Source of the DNA: Sphingobium trunci
GTDB lineage: Bacteria; Pseudomonadota; Alphaproteobacteria; Sphingomonadales; Sphingomonadaceae
Length of the DNA: 57,146 nt
NCBI RefSeq assembly: GCF_022664535.1
Contig: NZ_JAKUJY010000024.1
Span: forward strand, 1-57,146
Direction of reading: 5' to 3'
Shown here: positions 16,300 to 25,308 of the stretch, in pieces
Layout: every line of letters starts with the position of its first letter
Position numbering within the stretch: the stretch's first letter is position 1
Notes under the pieces: generated by a model
The model's input: only the letters and a program-made list of their open reading frames with translations
Databases searched by the model: none
What the model was told of the DNA's origin: nothing
Translations under genes and position numbers: made by a program

Positions 16300-17562
16300 A
16301 TGCGACGTTACAGCCGGATCGCCATTTTCCTGCACTGGGCCATCGCCGCTCTGCTTGCCTTCCAGATCGCGCTGGGCTGGGCGCTGGAGGATCTGGGGGC
16401 GCGGGGTTTCGCGCTGTTCCAGCTGCACAAATCGGTGGGCATATCGATATTGCTGCTCACCCTCGCGCGGGTGGCGGTGCGCTATTGGAAGCCGCGCCCC
16501 GCGCCGGTCGAGGGCGGCTGGCAGGGCGCCCTTGCCAAGGCGGTGCATGGCGGCCTGTACCTCTTCATGCTGGGCGCGCCGCTGACCGGCTGGGCGCTGG
16601 TTTCCACGGCGAAGGTCAGGGTGCCGACGCTGATCTTCGGTGTCGTGCCCCTGCCCCATCTTCCCCTGCCGATGAGCGCGCACGAATGGGCCGCGGGGGG
16701 GCACAGCCTGCTCGCCTGGATCGGCATTGCGCTGTTCGCGCTGCATGTCGCGGGCGCGTTGCGGCATCATTTCCTGTTGGATGACGGACTGTTGTGGCGG
16801 ATGATGCCGTCACGCTCGCCGGTCCTGCTGGTGGCATTGCCCGCCCTGATCGCGGCGGGTTTCGGGCTGGGCCGCGCGATCCTGCCCGCGCCAGCACCCA
16901 AGGCTGCGGCGGCGATCGCGAAGCCGGTGCCGGTGCCGGTGCCGGTGGTGGAGCAGGAAGCCCCCGCCCCTGTCCCGGAGAAGGTGGATAATGCCGCCCC
17001 TGCCGCTGGCTCGGCCGAAGGGGAGAATGCGGCGGCTGCCGGGGAGCCTGTGGCGCAGCCCTCCTCATGGATCGTGCAGCCGGGCGGGTCGATCGGCTTT
17101 TCGGTCGGCAATGGCGGCGAGACGATCAGCGGCAGCTTTGCCAAATGGACGGCGAAGATCGTGATGGACCCCGACCATCCCGACAGTGCCGACATCCGCG
17201 TCGAGATCGATCTGGCGAGCGCGAGCGTCGGCGACAGCTACAAGGACGGGATGCTGGCCGGGGACGAATTTTTCGGCGTCGCCGCGCATCCCAGGGCGAT
17301 CTTCACCGCCAAGGGCGCGGAAAGGACCGGCGCGAACAACTATCGTGCGGCCGGCACGCTGACGCTCAAGGGCGCGAGCAAGCCGCAGAGCATCCGCTTC
17401 ACCCTGTCCGGCACGGGCAAGGCGCGCAAGGTGTCCGGGTCTGCCACCATCGCCCGCGCCGCCTTCGATGTCGGCAATGGCGAGAGCAGCGCGGGGCTTG
17501 ATCCCAAGGTCGCGGTCAGCTTCGCGTTCAGCGCCAGGGCGAAACCGGCGGGCATGGATTAA
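16300..17562 (+). CDS. cytochrome b561 - YceI domain fusion protein
   Basis: Two normally separate proteins are joined. Residues 1 to about 180 are a bacterial cytochrome b561 with four transmembrane helices and candidate haem histidines in FLHWAI, QLHKSVGI, VHGGLYLF and ALHVAGALRHH. A hydrophobic segment near 190-205 and a Pro/Ala/Val/Glu-rich linker (about 210-265, including KPVPVPVPVV) lead to a C-terminal YceI-like lipocalin domain (about 265-415), with strands such as SIGFSVGN, SGSFAKWTAKI and LTLKGASKPQSI. In E. coli yceJ (b561) and yceI are adjacent genes, which supports a shared job. Likely function: an inner-membrane haem protein presenting a periplasmic domain that binds a polyisoprenoid or quinone. 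The start has GGAG six bases upstream. Confidence 0.9.
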   Translation: MRRYSRIAIFLHWAIAALLAFQIALGWALEDLGARGFALFQLHKSVGISILLLTLARVAVRYWKPRPAPVEGGWQGALAKAVHGGLYLFMLGAPLTGWALVSTAKVRVPTLIFGVVPLPHLPLPMSAHEWAAGGHSLLAWIGIALFALHVAGALRHHFLLDDGLLWRMMPSRSPVLLVALPALIAAGFGLGRAILPAPAPKAAAAIAKPVPVPVPVVEQEAPAPVPEKVDNAAPAAGSAEGENAAAAGEPVAQPSSWIVQPGGSIGFSVGNGGETISGSFAKWTAKIVMDPDHPDSADIRVEIDLASASVGDSYKDGMLAGDEFFGVAAHPRAIFTAKGAERTGANNYRAAGTLTLKGASKPQSIRFTLSGTGKARKVSGSATIARAAFDVGNGESSAGLDPKVAVSFAFSARAKPAGMD

Positions 17563-17589
17563 CGCCCGGACTTCTGCCAAAGCGGCGGG

Positions 17590-18702
17590 ATGGACAGCAG
17601 ACAGTCGCCAGCCGGACATATAGAGGACGGGGTTTTCCTGGGCTTCGTCCTTGTCGTTTCGATTGCCTTCGCGCTGGTGATCGAACCCTTCTTCGCGGCG
17701 ATCCTGTGGGGCGTCATCGCCGCCATATTGTTCGCGCCGGTCAACCAGCGCCTGTTGCAGGCGATGCCGCGCCGCCGCAACAGCAGCGCGGTGCTGACCC
17801 TGTTGCTGATCGTGGCGCTGGTCATCGTGCCCGCCATCATCCTGGCCATGGCGCTGGTGCAGGAAGCGACCGTCTTCTACGCGAAGATCCAGTCTGGCGA
17901 GATCAACTTCGCCAGCATGTTCGCGCAGTTTCAGGCCAGTCTCCCCGGCTGGGCGGCCGCCTTTCTGGAGCGGCTGGGCATCACCAATTTCGATGCCGTG
18001 CGCGAGATGCTGGGCACGGGGATCGCGTCCAGCTTCCGCACGGTCGCGGCGCAGGCGTTGCAGATCGGGCAGAGCGCGTTCAGCTTCCTGGTGGCGCTGG
18101 GCGTGATGCTGTACCTCACCTTCTTCCTGCTGCGCGACGGCCCGCGCCTTGCCGCCATGGTGGACCGGGCGGCGCCGATGCGGACGGCCCACCACCGCGC
18201 GCTGATCGACCAGTTCGTCATCGTCACCCGCGCCACGATCAAGGGGAGCATCGTCGTCGCCATCGTGCAGGGGATGATCGGCGGCATCGTGTTCTGGGCC
18301 CTGGGATTGCCGGGGGCGCTGCTGTGGGGCGTGCTGATGGGTTGCTTCTCGCTGATCCCGGCGGTGGGCACCGGACTGGTCTGGGTGCCGGTCGCAATTT
18401 ACCTGTTCGTCACCGGGGCGGTGGTGAAGGGGCTGATCCTGGCCTTTTGCGGCATGTTCGTGATCGGCATGGTGGACAATATCCTGCGCCCGGTCCTGGT
18501 GGGGCGCGACACGCGGATACCCGACTATGTGGTGCTGATCACGACGCTGGGCGGGATCGACATGTTCGGCTTCAACGGCATCGTCATCGGGCCGGTGATC
18601 GCCGCGCTGTTCATCGCGACCTGGAATATCGTGACGCGGATGCGCAGCGGCGCCGACGGGCTGGAAGGGCCGCTGACGGAGGAGCCGGTGGCGTCGTCAT
18701 AG
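17590..18702 (+). CDS. AI-2E family transporter (PerM/YdiK-like)
   Basis: Multi-spanning inner-membrane protein of the AI-2E exporter/PerM superfamily, 370 aa. The family pattern is clear: a pair of N-terminal helices, a long soluble-looking segment (about residues 95-150), then the hydrophobic core with IVQGMIGGIVFWALGLPG, LIPAVGTGLVWVP, and DNILRPVLVGRDTRIPDYVVLI. Despite the name, most members do not demonstrably transport autoinducer-2, so the substrate is unknown. It starts 27 bases after the b561-YceI gene, suggesting cotranscription, and its stop overlaps the convergent ABC-F gene by 6 bases. Confidence 0.92.
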   Translation: MDSRQSPAGHIEDGVFLGFVLVVSIAFALVIEPFFAAILWGVIAAILFAPVNQRLLQAMPRRRNSSAVLTLLLIVALVIVPAIILAMALVQEATVFYAKIQSGEINFASMFAQFQASLPGWAAAFLERLGITNFDAVREMLGTGIASSFRTVAAQALQIGQSAFSFLVALGVMLYLTFFLLRDGPRLAAMVDRAAPMRTAHHRALIDQFVIVTRATIKGSIVVAIVQGMIGGIVFWALGLPGALLWGVLMGCFSLIPAVGTGLVWVPVAIYLFVTGAVVKGLILAFCGMFVIGMVDNILRPVLVGRDTRIPDYVVLITTLGGIDMFGFNGIVIGPVIAALFIATWNIVTRMRSGADGLEGPLTEEPVASS

Positions 18703-20565
18703 CTGCTCCAGCGCGGCGCTCGCCTCCATCCACATTTCCTCCGCCGCTTCCAGTTTCTTCTCGACCTCGGAGCGCTTCATCATGAGCTGCGTCATGGTCA
18801 TCTTCGCCTCCGCTCCGGTGGCGGATTTGGGGTCGAACAGCGCCTGATCGATGCGGCTGCGTTCGGCGGCAAGCGTCGCCATCTCCTTTTCCGCCCTGGC
18901 GATGGCGTTCTTCGCGGTCTTCTGCTTCTCGCGCCATTCGGCGGCATTGCGCTTTTCCGCCTTGCGGTCGGCCTTGGGCGCGTCGCCGCCGGACCCGTTG
19001 CCGTCCGCCTTGCGCAGGATGATGTCGGTATAATCCTCCAGGCTGCCGTCGAAGGGCTGGGCCGTGCCATTGTCGACCAGCACCAGGCGATCAGCGACCA
19101 GCTCGATCATGTGGCGGTCGTGCGAGACGATCACCACCGCGCCCGAATAGTCGTTCAACGCCTGCACCAGCGCCTCGCGGCTGTCGACGTCGAGGTGGTT
19201 GGTCGGTTCGTCGAGGATCAGCAGATGCGGTGCGTCGCGGGTGATGAGCGCCAGCGCCAGCCGCGCCCTTTCGCCGCCCGACATGCTGCCAACCTTCTGC
19301 GTGGCCCGCTCCCCGGAAAAGCCGAAGCGGCCGAGCTGCGCGCGGACGGCGGCGGGCGTGGCGCCCTTCATCACCCGGCTCATATGTTCCAGCGGCGTGT
19401 CGCCGACGTCCAGTTCCTCCACCTGATGTTGGGTGAAATAGCCGACATTCATCTTGGAAGAGGCATTCATCGCGCCTTCCATCGGCTTGAGCTGCGCCGC
19501 GATCAGGCGGGCGAGCGTCGTCTTGCCATTGCCGTTGCGGCCCAGCAGCGCCAGCCGGTCGTCGGGATCGATGCGCAGGTTAACGCGGCGCAGGACGGGC
19601 GTGTCGTTATAGCCGACCGCCGCCATGTCCATGGTGATGAGCGGCGGGCGCAGTTCGGGCGGGCTGGGAAAGCCGAAATGCAGCGTCGGGTCTTCGATCG
19701 CCGCCGCGATGGGCTGCATTTTCGCCAGCGCCTTGGCGCGCGATTGGGCCTGTTTCGCGGTCGAGGCGCGGGCGGAGTTGCGGGCGACATAGTCCTGCAA
19801 TTTCTCGCGCTCCGCCTGCTGCTTGGCGCGGGCGGCTTCGGCTTGCGCGAGGCGTTCGGCGCGCTGCCGCTCGAAGGCGTCATAGCCGCCGGGATAGAGC
19901 ATGACCCTGCCCCCCTCCAGATGGAGGATATAGTCGACCACATTGTTGAGCAGGTCGCGTTCATGGCTGATGACGACGACAGTGCCGCGATAGGCCTTCA
20001 GGAAATTTTCCAGCCACAGCGTCGCTTCCAGATCGAGATGGTTGGACGGTTCGTCGAGCAGCAGCAGGTCGGGACTGGAAAAAAGTAGCGAAGCCAGCGC
20101 CACGCGCATCTTCCAGCCGCCCGAATAGCTGTCGAGCGGACGGCCCTGCATTTCCTCGTCGAAGCCGAGGCCGACCAGGATGCGGGCGGCCCGCGCCGGG
20201 GCGGTATAGGCGTCGATCGCGTTCAGCCGTTCGTAGATATGGCCGAGCCGGTCGGGGTCTTCGGTCGCCTCGCTCTCCGCCATCAGCGCCGCGCGCTCCC
20301 TGTCGGCGGCGAGCACCGTGTCGAAGGGGGTGGCGGTGCCGGAAGGCGCCTCCTGCGCGATATAGCCGAGGCGCGTGTCGCGGGGCATCTCGCAACTGCC
20401 CTCGTCCGGGTCGATCTGGCCGATCATCACCTTCATAAGGGTCGACTTGCCCGCGCCGTTGCGGCCGATCAGCCCCACGCGGCTGCGCGGCGGCAGCGAA
20501 GCGCTGGCGCGGTCGAGGATGGTGCGGCCGCCAAGGCGCACGGTGATGCCGTTCAGGGTAAGCAT
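18697..20565 (-). CDS. ABC-F family ATPase (YheS/Uup-like)
   Basis: Soluble tandem-ATPase protein of the ABC-F family, which acts on the ribosome and has no transmembrane partner. Each half carries Walker A (GRNGAGKST; GRNGNGKTT), an LSGG-type signature (YSGGWKMR; MSGGERAR) and Walker B (LLLLDEPSNHLDLEAT; LLILDEPTNHLDVDSR). The linker between the halves contains a basic, Ala/Gln-rich stretch (about 225-280), and the C-terminal 80 residues are Lys/Glu/Ala-rich and probably coiled-coil, as in YheS and Uup. Length of 622 aa suits that subgroup; residues separating it from EttA or resistance members cannot be judged by eye. Convergent with, and overlapping by 6 bases, the AI-2E transporter gene. 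Confidence 0.92.
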   Translation of the reverse strand: MLTLNGITVRLGGRTILDRASASLPPRSRVGLIGRNGAGKSTLMKVMIGQIDPDEGSCEMPRDTRLGYIAQEAPSGTATPFDTVLAADRERAALMAESEATEDPDRLGHIYERLNAIDAYTAPARAARILVGLGFDEEMQGRPLDSYSGGWKMRVALASLLFSSPDLLLLDEPSNHLDLEATLWLENFLKAYRGTVVVISHERDLLNNVVDYILHLEGGRVMLYPGGYDAFERQRAERLAQAEAARAKQQAEREKLQDYVARNSARASTAKQAQSRAKALAKMQPIAAAIEDPTLHFGFPSPPELRPPLITMDMAAVGYNDTPVLRRVNLRIDPDDRLALLGRNGNGKTTLARLIAAQLKPMEGAMNASSKMNVGYFTQHQVEELDVGDTPLEHMSRVMKGATPAAVRAQLGRFGFSGERATQKVGSMSGGERARLALALITRDAPHLLILDEPTNHLDVDSREALVQALNDYSGAVVIVSHDRHMIELVADRLVLVDNGTAQPFDGSLEDYTDIILRKADGNGSGGDAPKADRKAEKRNAAEWREKQKTAKNAIARAEKEMATLAAERSRIDQALFDPKSATGAEAKMTMTQLMMKRSEVEKKLEAAEEMWMEASAALEQL

Positions 20566-20671
20566 GGAGGCGCCTTTAAGCAGGATGGCGCGGGATGTGA
20601 AGCGGCGAGGTTTTCTTCAGTCGTTATCGCGGGAGCGGGAACCCATCTGCGATGAGATGTCTCAAGCGGAA

Positions 20672-20712
20672 CCGCCGGGAGATGGACCCCCGCCTTCGCG
20701 AGAAGGACGAGT
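20672..20712. repeat. degenerate dispersed repeat arm
   Basis: The 147-base gap between the ABC-F start and the GH3 stop contains CCGCCGGGAGATGGACCCCC followed by GCCTTCGCGAGAAGGACGA. Its reverse complement resembles the arm of the repeat at 501-590 (GCGAAGGCGGG...TCCATCTCCCGG). It looks like one decayed arm of the same family; it could also contribute to termination of GH3 transcription. Confidence 0.4.
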
Positions 20713-23004
20713 TTATTGGGGCGAGGTGGACGCGGGTTCCGCCGCGTAAAGCGTAAACTGGCTGTGCAGGCCGCCATTGGAGCTTTGCCCCAGCCACAGG
20801 TCGAACAGGCCGGGTTCCGCGATGATTTTGCTCCCGGCCCCCACAAATTGCAGGTCGGTGCGGGACAGGGAGAAGCGCACCGTCCTGCTCTCCCCTGGCC
20901 CCAGGGTGACGCGCTCGATCCGTTTCAGTTCGCGGATCGGACGGGTGCGGCTGGCGACGCGGTCGCGAATGTAGAGCTGCACCACCTCGGCACCCTTGCG
21001 GGAGCCTTTGTTGGTCAGCCGGGCGGTGACTTCGATGGCGCGGTCCCAGCGGAGCGCGCTGTCGGACAGCTTCAACTGGTCCAGCACGAATTCACTGTAG
21101 CTGAGACCATGACCGAAGGGGAAACGGGCGCTGTTGTCGGTAGTGGCGTAGCGGGAACGATATTCGGTACGGTTGTCGACCACCGGGCGGCCGGTCGACT
21201 TGCGGTCGTAGAAGAAAGGCTCCTGCCCCGATTCCCAGGGGAAGCTGACCGGCAGCTTGGCCGAAGGATTTTCCTTCCCGAACAGGATATCGGCGATGGC
21301 ATGGCCGGATTCGGAGCCGAGGAACCATGTGGCCAGGATCGCCTGCGCATTGGCGACGCCATCATGCAGCGCCAGCGCGCGGCCGTGGCGGAGGAGGACG
21401 ATCACAGGCTTGCCGGTAGCCGCGATAGCGTCGGCCAGCGCCTGCTGCACGATGGGCAGTTCGATGGCAGTGCGCGATTGCGCTTCGCCCGACATGTCCT
21501 GCGATTCGCCCAGGGCTAGGATGACGATGTCGGCCGCCTTCGCGGTTTCCACCGCCTTCGCGACGCCGCCGTCGATCGGCGTCAGGATCCCGCTGCCCGG
21601 CGCGATCAGCAATTTCGCCGGATCGGGCATGGCGGCGCGCAGGCCGGTGGCGATGTCGACGCCCGCGCCCTTTTCTCCATAAAAGGCCCAGGGACCAAAG
21701 ACGTTCATCCTGTCCTCGCCGAAGGGACCGATGAGGGCGATGGTCTGGTCCTTGGCCGGATCGAGTGGCAGGACGCCGATATTTTGCAGCAGCACGATCG
21801 ACCGGGTGGCGGCCTCGCGGGCCAGCGCCCGGTGCGCGGACGTGAAGATATGGGTCTTTTCCGCCTCTTCATTCAATGAACGATAGGGATTGTCGAACAG
21901 GCCGATGGCGGTCTTGACGTAGAGGATGCGGCGCACGGCGACGTCCACCGTTGCCATCGGCACCGCGCCGCTCTTCACCAGGTCGGGAATGTAGCGGACA
22001 TAAAGGCCGCTCTGCATCGACATGTCGACGCCGGCAAGGATGGCGAGCCGGGTCGCATCGCGCTCATCCTCGGCATAGCCATGGGCGATCAGTTCCTCGT
22101 CGGCGGTATAGTCGGAAAAGACGAAGCCCCGGAACTTCATCTCGCCGCGCAGCATGTCGGTCAGCAGGTCGCGGTCGGCGGTGGCGGGGACGCCGTTGAT
22201 CTCGCTGAAGGCGGCCATGGTGGTGAGCGCGCCCGCTGCAAAGGCCGCGCCGAAGGGCGGGAGGTGGGTTTCCCGCAGCGTCTCCTCGCTGATGTCGACG
22301 CTGCCATATTCCAGACCCCCGGCGACCGCGCCATAGGCGGCGAAATGCTTGGGGCAGGCCAGCAGGCTGTCGTCGCGGCGCAGATCGCGCCCCTGAAAGC
22401 CGCGCACGCGGGCGGCAGCGAACAGGCTGCCCAGTATGACGTCCTCGCCCGCCCCCTCGACCACCCGGCCCCAGCGCTGGTCGCGGGCGACGTCGACCAT
22501 CGGGGCGAAGGTCAGGTGCAGCCCGGCCGCCGTCGCCTCGACCGCCATGGCGCGGGCGGTGCGTTCGGCAAGCGCCGGATCGAAACTGGCCGATTCGCCC
22601 AGCGTCACCGGGAAGATGGTCTTGAGACCATGGATCACATCGCCGGCGAACAGCAGCGGAATGCCGAGACGGCTTTGCTTGAGGGCGATGTCCTGAGCGC
22701 GGCGGGCACCCGCGACGCCGATGCCGTTGAACAGGCAGCCGACACGGCCCTTGCGGATTTCCTCGGCCAGATCCCTTTCATTCTGGATGCCGACCTGCGG
22801 ATTGGGCGGGTTATACGGCCGAAAACTGTCGGCCAGGCAGGTCATCTGGCCCGCCTTTTCCTCGATCGTCATGCGCGCGATCAGATCGTCCACGCGCTCC
22901 ACCTCTCCCGCAGCGAAAGCACGGCGGGGAAGCGGCAGGGTCAGGAAGCCGGCAAGGGCGGCGGTGAGGACGGCGCGGCGGGTTGCGGGAGGAAGAGCGG
23001 TCAT
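20713..23004 (-). CDS. exported glycoside hydrolase family 3 (beta-glucosidase type)
   Basis: Family GH3 exo-acting beta-glycosidase, probably periplasmic. Residues 1-31 form a signal peptide (RRAVLTAALAGFLTLPLP, then RRAFAA). The N-terminal TIM-barrel contains LLFAGDVIHGLKTIFP, FAPMVDVARDQRWGRVVE, the CPKHFAAYG segment, and the nucleophile Asp in GFVFSDYTAD. The alpha/beta sandwich (about 370-600) and a C-terminal fibronectin III-like domain (about 640-760, PFGHGLSYSEF then LTNKGSRKGAEVVQLYI) complete the BglX-like architecture. The start at 23004 gives 763 aa, begins a good signal peptide and avoids an arginine-rich extension. The likely substrate is beta-gluco- or xylo-oligosaccharides; no transporter or regulator is adjacent. 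Confidence 0.93.
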   Translation of the reverse strand: MTALPPATRRAVLTAALAGFLTLPLPRRAFAAGEVERVDDLIARMTIEEKAGQMTCLADSFRPYNPPNPQVGIQNERDLAEEIRKGRVGCLFNGIGVAGARRAQDIALKQSRLGIPLLFAGDVIHGLKTIFPVTLGESASFDPALAERTARAMAVEATAAGLHLTFAPMVDVARDQRWGRVVEGAGEDVILGSLFAAARVRGFQGRDLRRDDSLLACPKHFAAYGAVAGGLEYGSVDISEETLRETHLPPFGAAFAAGALTTMAAFSEINGVPATADRDLLTDMLRGEMKFRGFVFSDYTADEELIAHGYAEDERDATRLAILAGVDMSMQSGLYVRYIPDLVKSGAVPMATVDVAVRRILYVKTAIGLFDNPYRSLNEEAEKTHIFTSAHRALAREAATRSIVLLQNIGVLPLDPAKDQTIALIGPFGEDRMNVFGPWAFYGEKGAGVDIATGLRAAMPDPAKLLIAPGSGILTPIDGGVAKAVETAKAADIVILALGESQDMSGEAQSRTAIELPIVQQALADAIAATGKPVIVLLRHGRALALHDGVANAQAILATWFLGSESGHAIADILFGKENPSAKLPVSFPWESGQEPFFYDRKSTGRPVVDNRTEYRSRYATTDNSARFPFGHGLSYSEFVLDQLKLSDSALRWDRAIEVTARLTNKGSRKGAEVVQLYIRDRVASRTRPIRELKRIERVTLGPGESRTVRFSLSRTDLQFVGAGSKIIAEPGLFDLWLGQSSNGGLHSQFTLYAAEPASTSPQ

Positions 23005-23124
23005 CGAACGGGAACGTAGCAGAATGCGGATGAACGTCACTTATCCCGCTAACGACCGAAAGGAAGCGCCAAAAGGCGAAGCGAGCCTTAAGCGGGGGCG
23101 AACGGCCAAGGGGCTGTCATGCTG

Positions 23125-23150
23125 GAAAATCGCCCTCTGGAGGGAGCGAT
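23125..23150 (-). terminator. terminator after tRNA-Tyr
   Basis: On the minus strand, immediately after the encoded CCA, ATCG-CT-CCCT pairs with AGGG-CGAT with a small bulge, followed by TTTT (23129-23126). Its position fits a transcript end for the tRNA. Confidence 0.5.
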
Positions 23151-23236
23151 GGTGGACAGGGCTGGATTCGAACCAGCGTACGGGAAACCCGGGCAGATTT
23201 ACAGTCTGCTGCCTTTAACCACTCGGCCACCTGTCC
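23150..23236 (-). tRNA. tRNA-Tyr (GUA anticodon)
   Basis: Class II tRNA read on the minus strand. The acceptor arms GGACAGG and CCTGTCC pair over seven bases, with discriminator A and an encoded CCA at 23152-23150. The D-arm begins GGCCGAGTGGTT, the anticodon loop is CTGTAAA with GTA at 23202-23200, there is a long variable arm (CCCGGGTTTCCCGT region) as expected for tRNA-Tyr, and the T-arm contains GGTTCGAATCC. Without the CCA the gene spans 23153-23236. It stands alone between the GH3 and rlmB-like genes. Confidence 0.97.
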
Positions 23237-23282
23237 AGTCGCCACACCGTTTCGGGGAAGCCCCGACCGGCTGGGAGGCGCT

Positions 23283-23311
23283 CCAATGGCGAAAGGAGAC
23301 TTGCCTGTCAA
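23283..23311 (-). promoter_or_regulatory. candidate promoter of tRNA-Tyr
   Basis: A perfect TTGACA (minus strand, 23311-23306) is separated by 17 bases from CATTGG (23288-23283), 46 bases before the tRNA. The -35 match is strong and the -10 weak. It overlaps the region just upstream of the divergent methyltransferase gene. Confidence 0.4.
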
Positions 23312-23338
23312 TGGGCGAATGTGAAAAGAGCGCATCCC

Positions 23339-24091
23339 ATGAAAAGAGGAAATCGCACCGGGAAGGCCAAAGGCACTTTTCCCCGCTTTTACGGACGGCA
23401 TGCCGTCATCGCCGCGCTCGCCAATCCGGACCGGGTGGTGCGCAAGATCTGGGGTACGCGCGAGGCGCTGAATGCGCTGGACCTGCCGCCGGTCCTGCCC
23501 ATCGTCTATGCCGACGGCGCCGATCTGGGGCGCATGGTGCCGTCGGATGCGCCGCATCAGGGCATCGTCGCGGAGGTCGAGCCGCTGGACGATATCTGGC
23601 TGGGCGACGTGCTGGAGGCCGGGCAGGATGACGGGCCGGGCCATGGGCGCCCGGTGCTGGTGCTGGACCAGGTGACGGACCCGCATAATGTCGGGGCGAT
23701 TCTGCGATCCGCGGCGGCGTTCGATGCGCTGTGCATCGTGACGCAGGATCGTCATGCGCCGCCCGAATCGGGGGTGTTGGCGCGGGCGGCTTCGGGCGCG
23801 CTGGAGATCGTGCCCTGGGTGCGGGTGGTGAACCTGGCCCGTGCACTCGATGAGATTGCCGAGGCCGGTTACTGGCGGATCGGGCTGGACGGCGAGGCCG
23901 ACACAACCCTGGGCGAGGCGATCGGCACGTCGCGGGTCGCGCTGGTGCTGGGCGCGGAGGGCGAAGGGCTGCGCCACAACAGCATGGCGCATTGCGACAT
24001 TTTGGCTAAACTGCCGATCAGTCCGCGCATGGAAAGCCTCAACGTTTCCAATGCCGCGGCGATCGCCCTTTATGCGGCCGCCAGCCGGTAG
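23339..24091 (+). CDS. rlmB: TrmH-family (SpoU) RNA 2'-O-methyltransferase, RlmB-like
   Basis: SAM-dependent ribose methyltransferase with the trefoil-knot fold; family members of this architecture methylate 23S rRNA G2251 (RlmB). The N-terminal RNA-binding substrate domain is followed by the SpoU motifs: motif 1 DPHNVGAILRSAAAFDA, motif 2 LVLGAEGEGLR and motif 3 LPISPRMESLNVSNAAAIALY at the C-terminus. ATG at 23339 has AAGAG about 8 bases upstream and gives 250 aa; a GTG at 23321 is possible. The exact RNA target is inferred from architecture, so another TrmH substrate cannot be excluded. Confidence 0.9.
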   Translation: MKRGNRTGKAKGTFPRFYGRHAVIAALANPDRVVRKIWGTREALNALDLPPVLPIVYADGADLGRMVPSDAPHQGIVAEVEPLDDIWLGDVLEAGQDDGPGHGRPVLVLDQVTDPHNVGAILRSAAAFDALCIVTQDRHAPPESGVLARAASGALEIVPWVRVVNLARALDEIAEAGYWRIGLDGEADTTLGEAIGTSRVALVLGAEGEGLRHNSMAHCDILAKLPISPRMESLNVSNAAAIALYAAASR

Positions 24092-24126
24092 CCGCTGACG
24101 GGGCATGTGGCGACAGGGGGTTCGAC

Positions 24127-24894
24127 ATGGCCGCTTTTCCGCGCGCTGCCATCGTCCGCACGATCGGCGGACTGGCGGCCAGTCTGCTGCTCTCCGCCTG
24201 CCTGGTGACGCCGGGCAAGTTCGAATCGGCGCTCGATATCCGCGCCGACCGCAGCTTCACCTTCACCTACAAGGGCGAGATATTGGCGTCCGACGTGGGC
24301 AAGGGACTGGGTTCGTCGCCCAGTATGGGTGACGATCCGATCGACGGCGCGACCCCGAAGGACCAGCCCAGTACCCTGCAAATCGCGGTTCAAAAGAAGG
24401 AACAGGCGGCGCCGGAGGACTTCAGCGCCAAGAATGACAAGAGCGACGAACAGCAGATGCAGGCGATCGCAGCGGCGCTGACCCGGGAAAAGGGGTTCCG
24501 CGCCGCCCGCTACATGGGCAATCACCGCTTCGAGATCGATTATGCGATCAACGGCCGGCTGACCCACGCCTTCCTCTTCCCCTTCAACAGCGACGCGCAG
24601 ATCGTGCTGCCGTTCGTCGCGGTGGAGCTGCGTGGGGATGACCGGGTGCGGATGAAGGCGCCGGGCTATTCCAACGGGTTCGACAAGAGCCAGAATCCGA
24701 TGGGCGGCAACAGCGCGGGCGACGACGCGGCAAAGGCGCTGGACGGCGTCTTCACCCTCACCACCAACGCCGAAATCGTCAGCCAGAACCAGGAAGACGG
24801 CGCCCAGGACACGCCGCAGGGCAAGCGCATCGTCTGGAAGGTGACACCGCTCACCAGCGAGGCGCCCGCCGCCACGCTACGGCTGAAACCGTAA
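24127..24894 (+). CDS. hypothetical lipoprotein
   Basis: A 255-aa predicted lipoprotein: the N-terminus has arginines, a hydrophobic run and the lipobox LLSAC near residues 21-25, so it should be lipidated and attached to the inner or outer membrane. The mature part begins SALDIRADRSFTFTYKGEI, which reads like an edge beta-strand domain, and has a Lys/Glu/Gln-rich middle (about 80-125) before further beta-like segments. I know no named family. It lies 35 bases after the rlmB-like gene and could be cotranscribed with it. Confidence 0.75.
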   Translation: MAAFPRAAIVRTIGGLAASLLLSACLVTPGKFESALDIRADRSFTFTYKGEILASDVGKGLGSSPSMGDDPIDGATPKDQPSTLQIAVQKKEQAAPEDFSAKNDKSDEQQMQAIAAALTREKGFRAARYMGNHRFEIDYAINGRLTHAFLFPFNSDAQIVLPFVAVELRGDDRVRMKAPGYSNGFDKSQNPMGGNSAGDDAAKALDGVFTLTTNAEIVSQNQEDGAQDTPQGKRIVWKVTPLTSEAPAATLRLKP

Positions 24895-24915
24895 CGCGGC
24901 GCGGACGAACCGCTA

Positions 24916-25233
24916 TCAGTCTTCCGGCGCGATGGTGACGCGCAGGCCGTCGAGCGCTTCGCTGAAGGTCAGCTGGCAGGACAGGCGGCTGGTTTCGTTG
25001 CGATGATCCGAGCTGTCGAGCAGGTCGCTTTCATCTTCGCTCACTGCGGGCAGGCTGCCGGCAAAGGCGGGATCGACATAGACGTGGCAGGTCGCGCAGG
25101 AACAGCAACCGCCGCACAGAGCCAGCAATTCGTCAAAGCCGTTGTCGCGGATGATCTCCATGACGGAAAGGCCGTCCTGAGCCTCCACCGCCTGCTCTTC
25201 CCCCGAACGGTTGACCACAATCAGTTTCGCCAT
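24916..25233 (-). CDS. 2Fe-2S ferredoxin, adrenodoxin type
   Basis: Soluble electron carrier of 105 aa. The cluster ligands fit the adrenodoxin/putidaredoxin pattern C-x5-C-x2-C ... C: C40, C46, C49 and C86, in [17 protein letters not shown] and SRLSCQ. Two extra cysteines lie inside the loop (C43, C44). The domain covers the whole protein. Such ferredoxins feed P450 or Rieske oxygenases, or serve iron-sulfur assembly; no such partner lies nearby, so the job is undetermined. The gene is convergent with the lipoprotein gene and divergent from the glycosylase gene. Confidence 0.92.
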   Translation of the reverse strand: MAKLIVVNRSGEEQAVEAQDGLSVMEIIRDNGFDELLALCGGCCSCATCHVYVDPAFAGSLPAVSEDESDLLDSSDHRNETSRLSCQLTFSEALDGLRVTIAPED

Positions 25234-25308
25234 GTACCCATGTCCCTCAAATTTTCCCGCCGCTCATGTCGGAGCCACGGCGGGAAATCAAGGGCCGGAC
25301 AGTGAATA

